Source: Glandiceps talaboti
Taxonomy: Eukaryota; Hemichordata; Enteropneusta; Spengelidae
Assembly: GCF_964340395.1 (NCBI RefSeq)
Contig: NC_135568.1
Location: 19,832,210 to 19,896,209, forward strand
Direction: 5' to 3'
Length of the DNA stretch: 64,000 bases
The position numbers and the translations under genes were made by a program. Within the stretch, counting starts at the first letter, position 1. The number at the start of each line of letters is the position of its first letter. Shown here one piece after another: positions 35,801 to 48,217 of the stretch. Under the pieces are notes generated by a model, which was given only the letters and a program-made list of their open reading frames with translations, was not told the DNA's origin and ran no database searches.

Positions 35801-36190
35801 TGCAAGAACTGTGGGAATTGAATACTAGCACCCGGTATTAAATAGCACTATTGCAAGAAATGTGGGAATTGAATACTAGCACCCAGTATGAAATAGCACT
35901 ATTGCAAGAAATGTGGGAATTGAATACTAGCATCCATTATTAAATAGTCCTATTGCAAGAAATGTGGGAATTGAATACTAGCACCCGGTATTAAATAGCC
36001 CTATTGCAAGAAATGTGGGAATTGAATACTAGCACCCAGTATGAAATAGCACTATTGCAAGAAATGTGGGAATTGAATACTAGCATCTATTATTAAATAG
36101 TCCTATTGCAAGAAATGTGGGAATTGAATACTAGCACCCGGTATTAAATAGCACTATTGCAAGAAATGAGGGAATTGAATACAAGCACCC
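29870..36190. repeat. 3,774-bp-offset duplication inside the satellite
   Basis: The block about 29870-32420 recurs at about 33650-36190, offset by 3,774 bp (74 monomers). Rare variants keep step: CACTTGGTATTAAATAGGG at 30117 and 33891, GCAAGACATG at 30651 and 34425, GCAAGAACTG at 32028 and 35802. The GACATG variant appears again at 39321, a further 96 monomers on. Confidence 0.85.
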
Positions 36191-39100
36191 GGTATTAAAT
36201 AGCACTATTGCAAGAAATGTGGGAATTGAATACTAGCATCCATTATTAAATAGCACTATTGCAAGAAATGTGGGAATTGAATACAAGCATCCATTATTAA
36301 ATAGCACTATTGCAAGAAATGTGGGAATTGAATACAAGCACCTGGTATTAAATAGCACTATTGCAAGAAATGTGGGAATTGAATACTAGCATCCATTATT
36401 AAATAGCCCTATTGCAAGAAATGTGGGAATTGAATACTAGCACCCGGTATTAAATAGCCCTAGTGCAAGAAATGTGGGAATTGAATACTAGCATCCATTA
36501 TTAAATAGCCCTATTGCAAGAAATGTGGGAATTGAATACTAGCATCCATTATTAAATAGTCCTATTGCAAGAAATGTGGGAATTGAATACAAGCACCCGG
36601 TATTAAATAGCACTATTGCAAGAAATGTGGGAATTGAATACTAGCATCCATTATTAAATAGCCCTATTGCAAGAAATGTGGGAATTGAATACTAGCACCC
36701 GGTATTAAATAGCACTATTGCAAGAAATGTGGGAATTGAATACTAGCATCCATTATTAAATAGCCCTATTGCAAGAAATGTGGGAATTGAATACAAGCAC
36801 CCGGTATTAAATAGCACTATTGCAAGAAATGTGGGAATTGAATACAAGCACCTGGTATTAAATAGCCCTATTGCAAGAAATGTGGGAATTGAATACTAGC
36901 ATCCATTATTAAATAGCACTATTGCAAGAAATGTGGGAATTGAATACTAGCATCCATTATTAAATAGCCCTATTGCAAGAACTGTGGGAATTGAATACTA
37001 GCACCCGGTATTAAATAGCACTATTGCAAGAAATGTGGGAATTGAATACTAGCACCCAGTATGAAATAGCACTATTGCAAGAAATGTGGGAATTGAATAC
37101 TAGCATCCATTATTAAATAGTCCTATTGCAAGAAATGTGGGAATTGAATACTAGCACCCGGTATTAAATAGCCCTATTGCAAGAAATGTGGGAATTGAAT
37201 ACTAGCACCCAGTATGAAATAGCACTATTGCAAGAAATGTGGGAATTGAATACTAGCATCTATTATTAAATAGTCCTATTGCAAGAAATGTGGGAATTGA
37301 ATACTAGCACCCGGTATTAAATAGCACTATTGCAAGAAATGTGGGAATTGAATACAAGCATCCATTATTAAATAGCACTATTGCAAGAAATGTGGGAATT
37401 AAATACAAGCACCTGGTATTAAATAGCACTATTGCAAGAAATGTGGGAATTGAATACTAGCATCCATTATTAAATAGCCCTATTGCAAGAAATGTGGGAA
37501 TTGAATACAAGCACCTGGTATTAAATAGCACTATTGCAAGAAATGTGGGAATTGAATACTAGCATCCATTATTAAATAGCCCTATTGCAAGAAATGTGGG
37601 AATTGAATACTAGCACCCGGTATTAAATAGCCCTATTGCAAGAAATGTGGGAATTGAATACTAGCACCCGGTATTAAATAGCCCTATTGCAAGAAATGTG
37701 GGAATTGAATACTAGCATCCGTTATTAAATAGTCCTATTGCAAGAAATGTGGGAATTGAATACAAGCACCCGGTATTAAATAGCACTATTGCAAGAAATG
37801 TGGGAATTGAATACTAGCATCCATTATTAAATAGCCCTATTGCAAGAAATGTGGGAATTGAATACTAGCACCCGGTATTAAATAGCACTATTGCAAGAAA
37901 TGTGGGAATTGAATACTAGCATCCATTATTAAATAGCCCTATTGCAAGAAATGTGGGAATTGAATACAAGCACCCGGTATTAAATAGCACTATTGCAAGA
38001 AATGTGGGAATTGAATACAAGCACCCGGTATTAAATAGCCCTATTGCAAGAAATGTGGGAATTGAATACTAGCACCCGGTATGAAATAGCACTATTGCAA
38101 GAAATGTGGGAATTGAATACAAGCACCCGGTATTAAATAGCACTATTGCAAGAAATGTGGGAATTGAATACTAGCATCCATTATTAAATAGCCCTATTGC
38201 AAGAAATGTGGGAATTGAATACTAGCACCCGGTATTAAATAGCACTATTGCAAGAAATGTGGGAATTGAATACTAGCATCCATTATTAAATAGCCCTATT
38301 GCAAGAAATGTGGGAATTGAATACAAGCACCCGGTATTAAATAGCACTATTGCAAGAAATGTGGGAATTGAATACAAGCACCCGGTATTAAATAGCCCTA
38401 TTGCAAGAAATGTGGGAATTGAATACTAGCACCCGGTATGAAATAGCACTATTGCAAGAAATGTGGGAATTGAATACTAGCATCCATTATTAAATAGCCC
38501 TATTGCAAGAACTGTGGGAATTGAATACTAGCACCCGGTATTAAATAGCACTATTGCAAGAAATGTGGGAATTGAATACTAGCACCCAGTATGAAATAGC
38601 ACTATTGCAAGAAATGTGGGAATTGAATACTAGCATCCATTATTAAATAGTCCTATTGCAAGAAATGTGGGAATTGAATACTAGCACCCGGTATTAAATA
38701 GCCCTATTGCAAGAAATGTGGGAATTGAATACTAGCACCCAGTATGAAATAGCACTATTGGAAGAAATGTGGGAATTGAATACTAGCATCTATTATTAAA
38801 CAGTCCTATTGCAAGAAATGTGGGAATTGAATACTAGCACCCGGTATTAAATAGCACTATTGCAAGAAATGAGGGAATTGAATACTAGCACCCGGTATTA
38901 AATAGCACTATTGCAAGAAATGTGGGAATTGAATACTAGCACCCGGTATTAAATAGCACTATTGCAAGAAATGTGGGAATTGAATACAAGCACCCGGTAT
39001 TAAAGAGCCCTATTGCAAGAAATGAGGGAATTGAATACAAGCACCCGGTATTAAATAGCACTATTGCAAGAAATGTGGGAATTGAATACTAGCACCCGGT

Positions 39101-40189
39101 ATTAAATAGCCCTATTGCAAGAAATGTGGGAATTGAATACTAGCACCCAGTATTAAATAGCCCTATTGCAAGAAATGTGGGAATTGAATACTAGCATCCA
39201 TTATTAAATAGCCCTATTGCAAGAAATGTGGGAATTGAATACTAGCATCCATTATTAAATAGCACTATTGCAAGAAATGTGGGAATTGAATACTAGCACC
39301 CGGCATTAAGTAGCACTATTGCAAGACATGTGGGAATTGAATACTAGCACCCAGTATTAAATAGCACTATTGCAAGAAATGTGGGAATTGAATATTAGCA
39401 TCCCTTATTAAATAGCACTATTACAAGAAATGTGGGAATTGAATAGTAGCACCCGGTATTAAATAGCACTATTGCAAGAAATGTGGGAATTGAATACTAG
39501 CATCCATTATTAAATAGCCCTATTGCAAGAAATGTGGGAATTGAATACTAGCACCCGGTATTAAATAGCACTATTGCAAGAAATGTGGGAATTGAATACT
39601 AGCATCCATTATTAAATAGCCCTATTGCAAGAAATGTGGGAATTGAATACAAGCACCCGGTATTAAATAGCACTATTGCAAGAAATGTGGGAATTGAATA
39701 CAGGCACCCGGTATTAAATAGCACTATTGCAAGAAATGTGGGAATTGAATACAAGCACCCGGTATTAAATAGCCCTATTGCAAGAAATGTGGGAATTGAA
39801 TACTAGCACCCGGTATTAAATAGCCCTATTGCAAGAAATGTGGGAATTGAATACTAGCACGCGGTATTAAATAGCCCTATTGCAAGAAATGTGGGAATTG
39901 AATACAAGCACCCGGTATTAAATAGCCCTATTGCAAGAAATGTGGGAATTGGATACTAGCACCCGGTATTAAATAGCCCTATTGCAAGAAATGTGGGAAT
40001 TGAATACAAGCACCCGGTATTAAATAGCACTATTGCAAGAAATGTGGGAATTGAATACAAGCATCCATTATTAAATAGCCCTATTGCAAGAAATGTGGGA
40101 ATTGAATACAAGCACCTGGTATTAAATAGCACTATTGCAAGAAATGTGGGAATTGAATACTAGCATCCATTATTAAATAGCCCTATTGC

Positions 40190-43110
40190 AAGAAATGTGG
40201 GAATTGAATATAAGCACCCGGTATTAAATAGCCCTATTGCAAGAAATGTGGGAATTGAATACTAGCACCCGGTATTAAATAGCCCTATTGCAAGAAATGT
40301 GGGAATTGAATACTAGCATCCATTATTAAATAGCCCTATTGCAAGAAATGTGGGAATTGAATACTAGCACCCGGTATTAAATAGCACTATTGCAAGAAAT
40401 GTGGGAATTGAATACTAGCATCCATTATTAAATAGCCCTATTGCAAGAAATGTGGGAATTGAATACAAGCACCCGGTATTAAATAGCACTATTGCAAGAA
40501 ATGTGGGAATTGAATACAAGCACCCGGTATTAAATAGCCCTATTGCAAGAAATGTGGGAATTGAATACTAGCACCCGGTATGAAATAGCACTATTGCAAG
40601 AAATGTGGGAATTGAATACTAGCATCCATTATTAAATAGCCCTATTGCAAGAACTGTGGGAATTGAATACTATATAGCACCCGGTATTAAATAGCACTAT
40701 TGCAAGAAATGTGGGAATTGAATACTAGCACCCAGTATGAAATAGCACTATTGCAAGAAATGTGGGAATTGAATACTAGCATCCATTATTAAATAGTCCT
40801 ATTGCAAGAAATGTGGGAATTGAATACTAGCACCCGGTATTAAATAGCCCTATTGCAAGAAATGTGGGAATTGAATACTAGCACCCAGTATGAAATAGCA
40901 CTATTGTAAGAAATGTGGGAATTGAATACTAGCATCTATTATTAAATAGTCCTATTGCAAGAAATGTGGGAATTGAATACTAGCACCCGGTATTAAATAG
41001 CACTATTGCAAGAAATGAGGGAATTGAATACAAGCACCCGGTATTAAATAGCACTATTGCAAGAAATGAGGGAATTGAATACAAGCACCCGGTATTAAAT
41101 AGCACTATTGCAAGAAATGTGGGAATTGAATACAAGCATCCATTATTAAATAGCCCTATTGCAAGAAATGTGGGAATTGAATACAAGCATCCATTATTAA
41201 ATAGCCCTATTGCAAGAAATGTGGGAATTGAATACAAGCATCCATTATTAAATAGCCCTATTGCAAGAAATGTGCGAATTGAATACAAGCACCTGGTATT
41301 AAATAGCACTATTGCAAGAAATGTGGGAATTGAATACTAGCATCCATTATTAAATAGCCCTATTGCAAGAAATGTGGGAATTGAATACTAGCACCCGGTA
41401 TTAAATAGCCCTATTGCAAGAAATGTGCGAATTGAATACAAGCACCTGGTATTAAATAGCACTATTGCAAGAAATGTGGGAATTGAATACAAGCACCCGG
41501 TATTAAATAGCCCTATTGCAAGAAATGTGGGAATTGGATACTAGCACCCGGTATTAAATAGCCCTATTGCAAGAAATGTGGGAATTGAATACAAGCACCC
41601 GGTATTAAATAGCACTATTGCAAGAAATGTGGGAATTGAATACAAGCATCCATTATTAAATAGCCCTATTGCAAGAAATGTGGGAATTGAATACAAGCAC
41701 CTGGTATTAAATAGCACTATTGCAAGAAATGTGGGAATTGAATACTAGCATCCATTATTAAATAGCCCTATTGCAAGAAATGTGGGAATTGAATACAAGC
41801 ACCCAGTATTAAATAGCCCTATTGCAAGAAATGTGGGAATTGAATATAAGCACCCGGTATTAAATAGCCCTATTGCAAGAAATGTGGGAATTGAATACTA
41901 GCACCCGGTATTAAATAGCCCTATTGCAAGAAATGTGGGAATTGAATACTAGCATCCATTATTAAATAGCCCTATTGCAAGAAATGTGGGAATTGAATAC
42001 TAGCACCCGGTATTAAATAGCACTATTGCAAGAAATGTGGGAATTGAATACTAGCATCCATTATTAAATAGCCCTATTGCAAGAAATGTGGGAATTGAAT
42101 ACAAGCACCCGGTATTAAATAGCACTATTGCAAGAAATGTGGGAATTGAATACAAGCACCCGGTATTAAATAGCCCTATTGCAAGAAATGTGGGAATTGA
42201 ATACTAGCACCCGGTATGAAATAGCACTATTGCAAGAAATGTGGGAATTGAATACTAGCATCCATTATTAAATAGCCCTATTGCAAGAACTGTGGGAATT
42301 GAATACTATATAGCACCCGGTATTAAATAGCACTATTGCAAGAAATGTGGGAATTGAATACTAGCACCCAGTATGAAATAGCACTATTGCAAGAAATGTG
42401 GGAATTGAATACTAGCATCCATTATTAAATAGTCCTATTGCAAGAAATGTGGGAATTGAATACTAGCACCCGGTATTAAATAGCCCTATTGCAAGAAATG
42501 TGGGAATTGAATACTAGCACCCAGTATGAAATAGCACTATTGTAAGAAATGTGGGAATTGAATACTAGCATCTATTATTAAATAGTCCTATTGCAAGAAA
42601 TGTGGGAATTGAATACTAGCACCCGGTATTAAATAGCACTATTGCAAGAAATGAGGGAATTGAATACAAGCACCCGGTATTAAATAGCACTATTGCAAGA
42701 AATGAGGGAATTGAATACAAGCACCCGGTATTAAATAGCACTATTGCAAGAAATGTGGGAATTGAATACAAGCATCCATTATTAAATAGCCCTATTGCAA
42801 GAAATGTGGGAATTGAATACAAGCATCCATTATTAAATAGCCCTATTGCAAGAAATGTGGGAATTGAATACAAGCATCCATTATTAAATAGCCCTATTGC
42901 AAGAAATGTGCGAATTGAATACAAGCACCTGGTATTAAATAGCACTATTGCAAGAAATGTGGGAATTGAATACTAGCATCCATTATTAAATAGCCCTATT
43001 GCAAGAAATGTGGGAATTGAATACTAGCACCCGGTATTAAATAGCCCTATTGCAAGAAATGTGCGAATTGAATACAAGCACCTGGTATTAAATAGCACTA
43101 TTGCAAGAAA
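40190..43110. repeat. 1,636-bp-offset duplication inside the satellite
   Basis: The block about 40190-41480 recurs at about 41830-43110 with an offset of 1,636 bp (32 monomers plus the 4-bp insertion). The diagnostic TACTATATAGCACCC occurs at 40668 and 42304. Sampled positions were identical. Confidence 0.85.
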
Positions 43111-44995
43111 TGTGGGAATTGAATACTAGCATCCATTATTAAATAGCCCTATTGCAAGAAATGTGGGAATTGAATACTAGCACCCGGTATTAAATAGCCC
43201 TATTGCAAGAAATGTGGGAATTGAATACTAGCATCCGTTATTAAATAGCCCTATTGCAAGAAATGTGGGAATTGAATACTAGCATCCATTATTAAATAGT
43301 CCTATTGCAAGAAATGTGGGAATTGAATACAAGCACCCGGTATTAAATAGCCCTATTGCAAGAAATGTGGGAATTGAATACTAGCATCCATTATTAAATA
43401 GCCCTATTGCAAGAAATGTGGGAATTGAATACTAGCACCCGGTATGAAATAGCACTATTGCAAGAAATGTGGGAATTGAATACTAGCATCCATTATTAAA
43501 TAGCCCTATTGCAAGAACTGTGGGAATTGAATACTAGCACCCGGTATTAAATAGCACTATTGCAAGAAATGTGGGAATTGAATACTAGCACCCAGTATGA
43601 AATAGCACTATTGCAAGAAATGTGGGAATTGAATACTAGCATCCATTATTAAATAGTCCTATTGCAAGAAATGTGGGAATTGAATACTAGCACCCGGTAT
43701 TAAATAGCCCTATTGCAAGAAATGTGGGAATTGAATACTAGCACCCAGTATGAAATAGCACTATTGCAAGAAATGTGGGAATTGAATACTAGCATCCATT
43801 ATTAAATAGCCCTATTGCAAGAACTGTGGGAATTGAATACTAGCACCCGGTATTAAATAGCACTATTGCAAGAAATGTGGGAATTGAATACTAGCACCCA
43901 GTATGAAATAGCACTATTGCAAGAAATGTGGGAATTGAATACTAGCATCCATTATTAAATAGTCCTATTGCAAGAAATGTGGGAATTGAATACTAGCACC
44001 CGGTATTAAATAGCCCTATTGCAAGAAATGTGGGAATTGAATACTAGCATCCATTATTAAATAGCACTATTGCAAGAAATGTGGGAATTGAATACTAGCA
44101 TCTATTATTAAATAGTCCTATTGCAAGAAATGTGGGAATTGAATACTAGCACCCGGTATTAAATAGCACTATTGCAAGAAATGAGGGAATTGAATACTGG
44201 CACCCGGTATTAAATAGCAGTATTGCAAGAAATGGGGGAATTGAATACTAGCATCCATTATTAAATAGCCCTATTGCAAGAAATGTGGGAATTGAATACT
44301 AGCACCCGGTATTAGCACTATTGCAAGAAATGTGGAAATTGAATACTAGCACCCGTTATTAAGTAGCACTATTACAAGAAATGTGGGAATTGAATACTAG
44401 CATCCATTATTAAATAGCACTATGCAAGAAATGTGGGAATTGAATACTAGCACCCGGTATTCAATAGCACTATTGCAAGAAATGTGGGAATTGAATACTA
44501 GCATCCATTATTAAATAGCACTATTGCAAGAAATGTCGGAATTGAATACTAGCACCCGGTATTAAATAGCACTATTGCAAGATATGTGGGAATTGAATAC
44601 TAGCACCCGGTATTAAATAGCACTATTGCAAGAAATGTGGGAATTGAATACAAGCACCCGGTATTAAATAGCACTATTGCAAGAAATGTGGGAATTGAAT
44701 ACAAGCACCGGTATTAAATAGCACTATTACAAGAAATGTGGGAATTGAATACAAGCACCCGGTATTAAATAGCACTATTGCAAGAAATGAGGGAATTGAA
44801 TACAAGCACCCGGTATTTAATAGCCCTATTGCAAGAAATGTGGGAATTGAATACTAGCACCCGGTACTAAATAGCCCTATTGCAAGAAATGTGGGAATTG
44901 AATACTAGCACCCAGTATGAAATAGCATTATTGCAAGAAATGTGGGAATTGAATACTAGCATCCATTATTAAATAGCACTATTGCAAGAAATGTG

Positions 44996-45574
44996 TTTTA
45001 TATTGCACACATCTTTACCTTAAAGTTGTAAAATAGTACTGGGCTTAAAATAAAGAAATCAATTAAAAAGTAATTCGTAATTAGCATAATTTGCATAAAT
45101 TGCACAGAATAAGAACATTTTGAAGTTAATATTTAATATCAGGCAATATTTGTGATGGATTCACGAAATCTGAATCATTTAAACTATGATAAATGGTTGG
45201 AAGGAATGAAACAAGAAATAAGGTATGCTGAAAATAAAAAAAAAATAAAGTAAAATAATGAGTAGTTTGCTTACATTACAAACAAATTATACTTGCATCA
45301 TATCAGTACCAGGCAGTATTGATTATTGTTTCACTAAATCTGAATCATGAACTTGAGTAATTATTTTAAAGGTGTGAAATAAAGAAGGAATAAAAGATAA
45401 GTTTGAAAATAAAAGAATTAACAATTCTTAAAATAACACCTTAATTTGCATAATTTGCATAAATTGCATATCTGTAAATGATAAACCTAGCTTCATTGTG
45501 AGAACAGTTAGGACTGTTCTACAATATCTTTAGGCAGGTGATAGGGTACCCAGAGTTTTTCTCTATGTTTTCCA
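44996..45574. other. Satellite flank with a diverged duplication
   Basis: Two related blocks (about 45075-45230 and 45290-45475) share AATTTGCATAAATTGCA, CAGGCA-TATT and AAATCTGAATCAT, suggesting an old tandem duplication of about 350 bp in rearranged order. No gene. Confidence 0.5.
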
Positions 45575-45775
45575 TTATTTTCTTTGTAGTTTATCAATGC
45601 TGGATTTAACTTGTAGCTGCAACTGAAACATTTTTTGAAATTGTTTTGTAAGATATAACGACTTAATCATAAAATCACACATTCTGCACAGTATTGAATC
45701 ATCTGTGGTAAACATATTTATGTAGTGGCATACCGCAATGTATCCAATCAAATCAATTTCTGGGTCCCCATCCAA
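45575..45775 (-). CDS. Unrecognised short open frame
   Basis: A 66-codon frame on the minus strand, without an ATG at its upstream end (TTG) and with a stop just before it. It includes CRMCDF and a Gln-rich end (FQLQLQVKSSIDKLQRK). It may be a remnant exon; the end loosely recalls the coiled-coil exon at 8384-8474. Chance is quite possible. Confidence 0.15.
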   Translation of the reverse strand: MDGDPEIDLIGYIAVCHYINMFTTDDSILCRMCDFMIKSLYLTKQFQKMFQLQLQVKSSIDKLQRK

Positions 45776-46287
45776 AGATCAGTGCCCAATAAATTATGAT
45801 TTCAACTTATTATTTTTGGTCTTAAAACAACATATATATGATTGGTGGGTGCAAGCACTATCAAATGAAGTGACGATAATAGTGATGATGCATGGTGATA
45901 ATTGTTTTCTAATTGTAGCAATGTCGATAAGTAAAGTTCCAAAGTTAACATCAATTGAACATAATTTGTTATTTTAAAATTATAACATTGCCATGTGTTC
46001 AAACTCTGATATATATAAACATTACATAACATTTGATAGGGTGATTGACCATGTCCCCTAAAACTGTCGATTACACCGTTTTTTTTCCAAGCAGTAAAAA
46101 GGTATTAAAAGACCGTTAGAGCCTGGAGACAAGGCCATACATAATATTGACAACGTCATATTAGAACGGTCTTTAAGTCACGCTCGACTTCACACCCAGA
46201 GTTGATAGATTTGATCAGTCAAAGGATGATAATGTTGGCAAGTCAGGAAAGTGTTTTCAACGCAACTTTTAGTAAAGTGACCATTAG
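45776..46287. other. No gene seen; small TTAA-flanked inverted repeat
   Basis: TTAA at 46105-46108 and 46173-46176 encloses 64 bp whose ends (AAGACCGTT and AACGGTCT) are inverted. This may be a minimal TTAA element or chance. Confidence 0.35.
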
Positions 46288-47057
46288 GGAGCATTCAGTA
46301 TTTACAGGGGGGGGGGGTCGGAGGAATCGGAGGCTGGTCTCATTTTACAAACCTGTTTTTGGGGGAGGGTCATATTTTGTATTACAATATTTGGGGGAGG
46401 GGACATTTTACAATCCGTAGTTTTGTGACCAAATTAAAGATTCAATTATTGTCAATTTGTTTTGTGTGTTTTGAGATGTAAAGTGAGATGAGCACTCAAC
46501 ATGTTTTTACGAATACTTTACATTCCAAAATACAAAAATTACATATATTGTAAGAAAATTGTTTTAATAAAACGAAGCATTTTGTTGAGTGAACCATCCC
46601 ACCTTATCACTCACACTGTCCGTGAATGTTGTTGTTAAAATATGTTGGTGATGGTAGCAGTGAAGGTGAAGGTGCTGATGATGATGAACTTTTACAAGTG
46701 ACCTGATCAGACAGAGTGTGCACAACACGGAAAGCACGTTTTAGATACTTACTAGATTGTGTATAAGAGAAAGGTCACCAGTTAGTTTTTTACTGTTTGT
46801 CACTTTATATGTACAAATATTGCTTTCTAATACAGAGTCAAAATCATTTAATTTGTATATATACATATAATGGGAATATTGATTGACGTTCAGTATATGC
46901 AATTGTCATGGGAGGGTCATGTTTTTCAAACTGGGACAAAGGGGAGGGTCACTTTTTACAAATGGAGAATGGGGGGGGGGGGGTTTCATGTTTTTCTTAA
47001 GAGACCATGTGTGATTTCCTCCGGCCTCCCCCCTTGTAAATACTGAAGGCTCCCTTA
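46288..47057. mobile_element. G-rich TIR element, 770 bp
   Basis: The left end AGGGAGCATTCAGTATTTAC and the right end (read on the other strand) AGGGAGCCTTCAGTATTTAC are inverted, with G-runs just inside. The interior has several GGGGGAGGGTCA blocks. A second copy of the left end starts immediately at 47058. This looks like a non-autonomous cut-and-paste element; the superfamily is not identified. Confidence 0.7.
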
Positions 47058-47290
47058 GGGAGCATTCAGTATTTACAGGGGGCGGAGGAATCGGGGGGTG
47101 GGTCACATTTTACAAACCAGTTCTTGGGGGAGGGTCATATTTCTCATTAAAATGTTTGGGGGAGGGTCACATTTTACAATCTGTAGTTTTGTGACCAAAT
47201 TGAAGATCCAATTATTGCCAATTTGTTTTGTGTTTTGAGATGTAAAAGTGATGAGCACTCAACATTTATTTTTACAAGTACTAAACATGC
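47058..47290 (+). mobile_element. Second, partial copy of the G-rich TIR element
   Basis: Repeats 46288-46510 with small changes (AGGGAGCATTCAGTATTTAC, then GTAGTTTTGTGACCAAATT and GAGCACTCAACAT). It abuts the first copy head-to-tail and lacks the right end. Confidence 0.8.
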
Positions 47291-47302
47291 TCTAGTCATC
47301 AG

Positions 47303-47493
47303 GGTGTCGTCTTTGCCACCCCCTCCCCAACATCAGATGTATGGTACACAGCCACCACTACCGGTACAACACCAAATGTGTGGTACACAACCTGTATACT
47401 CAACCATACAACCAGTAATACAACCACAGCTGGGCAGCATGCGGGGGGGGGGGGGGGGGGGGGATGTATCCAGTGGAAATCAAACATTTAGAG
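47303..47493 (+). CDS. Possible P/Q-rich exon
   Basis: Between an acceptor (GTCATCAG at 47295-47302) and a very good donor (TTTAGAG|GTAAGT at 47494) one frame is open. It encodes a proline/glutamine-rich segment with an internal near-repeat (HQMYGTQP, then HQMCGTQP), followed by a glycine run from a poly-G tract. A following acceptor at 47547 (CACTACAG) would keep the frame through a 54-nt intron to a stop near 47602. P/Q-rich tracts occur in RNA-binding and transcription proteins, but no domain is visible. The poly-G tract makes the frame unreliable. Confidence 0.3.
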
Positions 47494-47959
47494 GTAAGTG
47501 CGCCCTCATAGCAAATAAAACGTATGCCTTTGTTTATGTCACTACAGGATATATTTTACGAAGTGGGCACATATATGTACATAACCAAGACACTCGGCTT
47601 TGAAAAATGTACTAGAGATAGTATCATTAGCGATGATGAGATTAAAAGGTAAGCGTCCTCATTGTTGGGTAAGCATATTACCCTTGTTTTTAGCAACTTG
47701 TATACATTGTACTGTAACGGTTGTCAAGTACCAAAGATCTGATTTGATAGATCACAGGTCAAATTTGTTTAGTTTTCATGACTGAGATGAAGTTTATTCT
47801 AAACTGTGCATACTGTGTTTACTTTGTTCAGAGTTGAGAGGTCAGTTTAGGTAAATGAGCTAAATTAAAACCAAGGAATTTTATTATCCATGAAACTACT
47901 ATGTTAAGTACGTACTGATTGTATTCATCTACCGGTATCCATAACAGGTTAGGCTAGCA
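47494..47959. other. No further gene seen
   Basis: Downstream of the possible P/Q exon; short frames only. Confidence 0.4.
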
Positions 47960-48068
47960 TAGTCTGGTCCCCTGCCCCCTTTCTACCGCTGCTGGCGCTA
48001 CACTCACGAAAGGACCTTTCATGAGTGTAGCGCCAGCAGCAGTAGAAAGGGGGCAGGGGACCAGACTA
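47960..48068. repeat. Near-perfect hairpin, 53-bp arms, 3-nt loop
   Basis: The left arm 47960-48012 (TAGTCTGGTCCCCTGCCCCC...) and the right arm 48016-48068 are reverse complements at 51 of 53 positions around GAC. A third, direct copy of the left arm lies at 48168-48217. The arms are GC-rich compared with the region. Confidence 0.95.
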
Positions 48069-48167
48069 AGGGTAGCACAGCTAGAACAGGAAGCCCAGAT
48101 CACCTGACAGAATTACCCTGTACCCCAGTGCATGCTCTCATCATGCCCATCACAACTAAGTGGTACC

Positions 48168-48217
48168 GTCTGGTCCCCTGCCTCCTTTCTGCCGCTGCTG
48201 GCGCTACACACGAAAGG
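48168..48217. repeat. Third copy of the hairpin arm
   Basis: GTCTGGTCCCCTGCC through GCTGGCGCTACA matches the left arm with a few changes. It is inverted relative to 48016-48068, so 48016-48217 also has the form of a 202-bp MITE with 50-bp TIRs. Confidence 0.9.

Larger units (their letters stand above)
29545..44995. repeat. 51-bp satellite array, about 303 copies
   Basis: Strict 51-bp periodicity over 15.45 kb, for example GCAAGAAATG at 29580 and 29631. Two main monomer types alternate: type A with CACCCGGTATTAAATAG and type B with CATCCATTATTAAATAG. Both carry GCAAGAAATGTGGGAATTGA. Recurrent variants include CCTGG, CCCAG, GAACTG, GACATG and a 4-bp insertion TATA at 40671 and 42307. Because 51 is divisible by 3, stop-free frames with 17-residue repeats appear (near 41119 and 42755); these are artefacts. 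The monomer is not a telomere or known centromere motif that I recognise. Confidence 0.98.

Noticed and set aside
40980-42976. Stop-free frames encoding 17-residue repeats (for example GIEYKHPLLNSPIARNV) in the satellite
   Set aside because: 51 bp is a multiple of 3, so any monomer variant lacking TAG gives an open frame; both strands are open, with no start context or splice signals.
29545-44995. CRISPR array
   Set aside because: Repeats are contiguous 51-bp monomers without unique spacers, in animal DNA with no cas genes.
46105-46176. Minimal TTAA element
   Set aside because: The inverted ends are only about 8 bp with an offset, and no tandem repeat or second copy shows an empty site; listed only as a note.
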